A stretch of 64,000 nt of DNA from positions 21,223,664 through 21,287,663 of the forward strand of contig OZ022257.1 of the NCBI GenBank assembly GCA_963978905.1, given 5' to 3'. A program made the translations under genes and the position numbers. How positions within the stretch are numbered: the first letter of the stretch is position 1; every line of letters starts with the position of its first letter. Source of the stretch: Trichostrongylus colubriformis. Its lineage: Eukaryota; Nematoda; Chromadorea; Rhabditida; Trichostrongylidae. Below the pieces are notes generated by a model that saw only the letters and a program-made list of their open reading frames with translations, searched no databases and was not told the DNA's origin. Positions 58,601 through 64,000 of this stretch are shown piece after piece.

Positions 58601-60479
58601 ACTTTATTGTTCAAGGTACCTTCACCATATCCCATCAATGCTATGTACCTCGAGTTCACGGCTTGAACACTCAATTGAAAAGTCATGCATGGCTAATTCG
58701 GTAGCCGATGCAGTGCATATGTTCTTTCCACTCCAACAAGAAGGTTTAAGCTTTGCGAAGTGGATTTTCGAGAACTGTGACCTCACAAATCTATCCCGTC
58801 CATGCGAAGATACAACCTCCGCCCCACTCCCATGGCAGATGGATAGATGTCGATAACACAAAGATTGTCTCTAAAAAACCATCAATCGCTATTCACAGTA
58901 CCATTCTCTTATTAGTAGTACAAACTGATAATTGATGAACTACTCTTCTTTCGAAAATTATGAACTCCTCCGTCGATGAAGGACTTTTTGAACCAATTTT
59001 TCAGATCGATTCAGTTGTCACCACGGCTATCTCCGTGCCGGTGAAGTTGACAGCTGATGTATCCTTTTAATGTAGTGCATTTGCCCTGAAGGCGGGTACG
59101 AAAGGCAATTAAGCATACTAAAAATGGATGAACGCCCTCAAAATCACTAAAAAAGCAAAGTAAATAGCTTTTTGAGGAATGCCGAGCACCTTTTTCTTCC
59201 AAAACGACTTCTCTTAAATTTGTCAGCCTATACATAACCTTGGCCACTGGTCTTAATCTTCTGGTAAAGTACTTTTTACCACTGATTACTTAGGTCCTTG
59301 AACCCGTTGGAGCGTTGGCATTTCTCGTCGCTTTCGTGCGTTGTTTTTTAAGCTCTCCTGGGACCATTTAGCCGTTCTTTCTCTGTCGATTCCGCTTAAT
59401 TCTCACTGATGCCGGATAAGCCCTTGCTTTCCTGAATAATGAAATTGTTCAGCTTTGTTGCTGCTTTTCACCTCGTTATACCTTTCGTATTCCCCTCGAT
59501 ATGTACTCGTGAAAGCTATGCATCGGTGATGCTCCCATGTCGATCGGTTTGTCCCGCGCATCTCGTCTTTCCCGAACGGAGCTCTCAGATTTCAGTCGAA
59601 AAATCGCATCCATCGGCGCTTGAGCGGATATCGGGCGATTATGGATGCGCCTACGGTATCGTAATATTTTGTCGAAGCCGTGTGTCTGTCTGTCGAATTC
59701 AGTCATTGCCGTTGATGATAGAATTCAAGAAGCCTGTCACTTCCTGTGACATGCATGACTTGCTCACATTATCGCCCTTCACTCGTAAAACCATTGACGA
59801 AGAAAGCTGGCTGGCGGAGTTTTTCACCTTCTACTTTGTGAATAGTTGAATGCTGATTAAATCTTGTCCTGTACCGTGTGACGTCGAACTTCTCGTCAAT
59901 GCCTATTCATTGGGAAAATGCAGCTCAGACTCTCCTTTTATCAGGTTCCCGCCTCTCTCAAACACCCACATCCGCACCATGTGTCAGTGAAGTTGTAAAG
60001 TTTCAAAACGAATCAAAAGATCAGCTGTTTGGGTGAGCAGTTTCGTCCGGCGTATGTGGTCAGTGGAGCACGATCCGTGGGAATGTTGATTATGGACCAT
60101 CCTATAAATAATAGCTGCACACCGTGTCATCTTCGTGAGGGACCACTGCATAAAAGGAGATAAGCTCGTGGAGTTCAAGCTCCAGGTCGAAGTATCGAGA
60201 ACTGCTTGAGGACGCACTTCCTCTCTCAAAAGTTTCCCATACGGCTCGACCTTATATCTCGTCTTAGGAATTTTGTCTCTACCCCTTGCTTGGTGTCCTA
60301 AAAAAGGGCACCGAGTGGGAAGTAGAGAAAAAAACCTCAGAAACTTTCAGAACTCTCAAGGATATAAGCCTTACACTGCATTTTTCGCACCCGATCCCAT
60401 CCAGTAGCGGCCCCATTTCCTCTCATCCCTTACCTCCTCGTAATGTGATCCATTCCCCTCCAGCAGATCATTTAGGGCA
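55630..60479. other. gene-poor stretch, no recognised gene
   Basis: Contains the third SINE-like copy (57105-57240). The 136-codon ORF at 59439-59849 and the 101-codon ORF at 58551-58856 show no family motif and no consistent splice partners. Confidence 0.45.
57105..57240 (+). repeat. dispersed SINE-like repeat, copy 3
   Basis: Same order as the reverse complement of 1862-2075: GGAGGGATGGAAGGCTTGGTT, GCGGGCGTTGATCCCCGCACC and ATGAGAGTGGGG...CACCTGTCAC. Opposite in orientation to copies 1 and 2. Confidence 0.6.
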
Positions 60480-60488
60480 CTCTCCACC

Positions 60489-60719
60489 GGATATGTACCC
60501 TAATGTCAGGATGCCGCACGATGGCGAGCGGCGTGCGACACAGTGTGTGCGAGCTATGCGCGTCGCGGTAGTTGGGTCTCAAAACGATTACAACGTGATG
60601 CTAGGAGTGCGATACGCAGTTGACTTCTAATCGCTTCGGGACCCAACAATTTAGCTCGTCCGCAATGCTTCGCTTGCGACATTCCGCAGTGCGGCATCCT
60701 GACATTAAGGTACACATCC
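60489..60719. mobile_element. Mutator-type miniature element with 9-bp target duplication
   Basis: Starts GGATATGTACCCTAATGTCA and ends TGACATTAAGGTACACATCC; the terminal repeats are 30 bp with two mismatches. CTCTCCACC occurs directly before (60480-60488) and directly after (60720-60728) as a perfect 9-bp direct repeat. 9-bp duplications are the hallmark of Mutator-like elements. The 231-bp element has no coding capacity. An older, interrupted copy is at 46078-46925. Confidence 0.88.
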
Positions 60720-60728
60720 CTCTCCACC

Positions 60729-63310
60729 CTGTATGCCCATTCCAAGGCTCCTCTTCAAGTGCATGACCCTGATCCACAGAAGGCAGCGCCATTTTGCCAC
60801 ACCACAAGCGGACTACATGGAACCGGATCCCTCATAGTTTTTGTCGAGGCACGACTCTACGATGGAAGCGAGGTCCATTTATAAACCATGGTCTATTCCA
60901 TGAATAGCTGCCAGCTTGTTAAGTTGGAGAACTCGTCGTGTCAGTCCTTGGACTGAATCACTAATTGGCCACAAAGAGGCAAAGGCATGGGCAATTGACT
61001 CTCGCGCTCCATTAATTCGCGACCATTGCTGCTCATGAAATGGAGCTCGCTTGGCGCTTACCACATTCGGTCAATGCTATACTGATACTTGGATTTACAT
61101 ACATAACATAGGAAAGAGGGGTACACATGCGGGGATTAGAATTAGCATTATTCAGCGGGGTAGAGCAGAACTAGTCGGAGTCAGTCATGGCTCTTCTCAC
61201 TCCCCATCCTCCCCCCGCCGCATTCAATAATTTGGCTTTCAAAGCTTTTTCTCTGTTCAGCCGACACCACAATAGACAGAGTTGAAGCGTGAGTTCCGTG
61301 GCCAGCAACCCCACAATTATGTATGCGTTGGCGGTTCCAGTGTTACAACATATGTGCTTGACGAATATCACCTCAGCCGACGAGAAACCGCCGAGATCAA
61401 CCGGGGGTTCCCTCTTCAAGCATTATATAGCGTAAGATTTCGAGCGCCGACACTAGCAGCAACAGCTGTGGCACTTCCTCGCCCTGCTCCCCTTCCTCGG
61501 TTCGGAGCCGTACACAAAGAATCATTGCTTTTCTCTTTCCGAAGGATCATGAGCCATGGCTGGGATTCCCTTCAAAGCGAGCCCTCCACTGGGCCATCCG
61601 ACTTGTTTGCCGTTCCGAAAGACATGGCACCTCGATGCTGTCAGCTTGTTTAGCTTGAAGGAAGGTTCGTTGTCTCTGCGATTACTCGTCCGAGCGGAAT
61701 AATCATTACCTCGGATGCATTGTTACGCACGAGCACCGAGCGATGCATAATTGTGTTATCCGTGCGCGCACGCTAAAAATCTCTTTGGAATGTAGCGTCT
61801 CGTCGTCGTTGCGTCGACGCGCCTGAGGCTTTGAGGAACGGGCTCGCCTGAGGCTGTTCGGAAAGCCTAGGGCCCATTTCGGGTGTGTGCGAGGGGCAGT
61901 CTTTTGTTGAGGCCCGTGAGCAACCGATAAAGGCCTACTCGGTTACCCTGGTAGCTTGCTCACTCTCCGTGTTCAGTAGTACTTTTTAGTTGCAATATCA
62001 CGTGCCATCTCCACATCTGTCGAAATCGCAAACGATTATCACCACCCGCAGCGATGAAGCACTTCTACCCGTAATGATGATGCCGACTGACAGCGATTAT
62101 ACGGTAATCCTGCGACACCTGACATAAAATATGGTCGTATCGCCCATTCAATTCATGTTTCATTTCTCAATGATGTGTAGCTAAATGATTCTCTGAAACC
62201 ATTCCATGGCTTCAAACATAAACACCCGGAAGCATTCCACTCTTGAGACGCGCGCTATTTCCTCTTTGATTGAGGCAACTTTCACCTTTTTATGGCAGAT
62301 AACTAAGCCAGCATAATTGTTTTTGAACTGATTTCTCCCAATTCTTATTATCCCCACTTCACCTTTGACCGCGTTCTTAGGAATCCATGAAATTTCGATG
62401 CATACTCGCTTCACTGAATTTACACTTTCTTACACCGCGGCTGATTCTTAATTGACGCATTTTACTGCTCTTAGAAGCTTCATCAGTCCCCATTCTCTAC
62501 CCACTTTCACTTTCACAGGATTTCCCACCACTTTGTCAGTCATTTTCGCAAGGAACTTCGTTCTTCCAGGTTCGTTAGCGCTTGCACAATCTCCTAGCAT
62601 TGTCTGCCTGGGTTGGCAGTGGTCGTGTAATTGCACGGCGTTCAACCTCCCCTGTCCTTATTGCTGAACTTCTTCCCAGCGATCAGCTGTTTTGTGGAGG
62701 GGGGGGGGATAGTCGGGGCGCATAAGAGCGCTCAGCCACAGATTTGGATCAGTCGTTGCTCTGCATGGGCCCTAATTGGGAGGTAATTGCCGCGAAACGC
62801 GGTCGAGCGACCTCGATGGGTAGAGACACGACCACCGCGACTGGTTCGTACCGTACGTAATTGGGTGCCGGCGGTAGTGCCAATAGATGGCTGGCTGGAC
62901 GGCTGAAAGGTGGGCGGCCCTTTGCGTCTCTGTGAATTCGGTGACCCACGGTTACCCATTGTTCACTTGCCACGCGCCACCTCATAGGGTGGGCCAACCA
63001 GCCAGCTCTACCCCCTCCCCCCCCTCACCTTTTATTCACACACCTGTTCTTCTGCGTCTCTGGCCTTTGTCGAGTTTATTTCTAACAACCTGCCATATGT
63101 TATCCATGATATCCATGCAGGCTCCGCCCGCTGGCGCTGGGTCTCGTCGTTCGCCGTGCTGTTTCGAGCTGTTTTTCGCCGTGTTGTCTGCGTCTCTCGG
63201 TTGACGCATTGTTCTCATTGCGGATGTTTTCAGTCGCACGCACTCTCCGCTCGTCACGATCCCTCGTCAGCTGCCCATTCATTCCCATCCGCTTCTGATC
63301 CAACTGCGGC
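60729..63310. other. region upstream of the ELAV-like gene
   Basis: No exon recognised. The last 600 bases are GC-richer and contain a short G run (62699-62708). This is where the promoter and 5' untranslated region of the ELAV gene are expected. ORFs on both strands between 62732 and 63420 have no domain. Confidence 0.45.

Positions 63311-64000
<690 letters not shown>

Noticed and set aside
59439..59849. 136-codon ORF with a hydrophobic N terminus
   Set aside because: It could mimic a secreted protein, but the rest has no family motif and there is no supporting splice or promoter context.

Overview
The window is nuclear DNA of a nematode, most likely a strongylid (hookworm or trichostrongyle type). 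The genes are cut into many short exons by introns, some only 45-70 bp, with TTTCAG-like acceptors. Acceptor-like sites sit just before several start codons, as expected for spliced-leader trans-splicing. The proteins are closest to nematode and animal orthologues, and intergenic DNA is packed with degraded DNA transposons. Exon boundaries were worked out by hand from splice signals, reading phase and remembered family sequences. No search was run.

Left part (1-26 kb) is gene-dense, and every recognised gene is on the + strand: RNA polymerase II subunit RPB4 (3' part), an RNF14-type RBR ubiquitin ligase (466 aa), the cytochrome oxidase assembly factor PET100 (86 aa, two tiny exons), the spindle checkpoint protein MAD1/MDF-1 (700 aa, 20 exons), the TRIP4/ASC-1 coactivator (475 aa), and the mitochondrial outer-membrane protein MTCH (339 aa). 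RPB4, RNF14, PET100 and MAD1 are separated by only 0.2-0.4 kb, as are TRIP4 and MTCH (0.3 kb), so each group may be a nematode operon. The products share no pathway, which is normal for nematode operons of housekeeping genes.

Right part (26-63.3 kb) holds no gene I can support. It is a graveyard of mostly non-autonomous elements: GC-rich foldback elements with a TAA target duplication, a Harbinger-type miniature element (TGA duplication), a Mutator-type miniature element with a perfect 9-bp duplication, a Tc1/mariner-type miniature element, an internally deleted mariner, a nested insertion, a 2.5-kb foldback element with arms near 1 kb, and several dispersed repeats. At the right edge (63.31 kb) an ELAV/Hu (exc-7-like) RNA-binding protein gene begins and runs off the window.

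The most notable observations are an inverted copy of a MAD1 exon inside a later MAD1 intron, a palindromic mariner with catalytic Asp-to-Asn changes inside the same gene, a family of near-perfect hairpin elements, and clear element boundaries (target duplications, nesting) that allow classification. I found no evidence of a new biochemical system.
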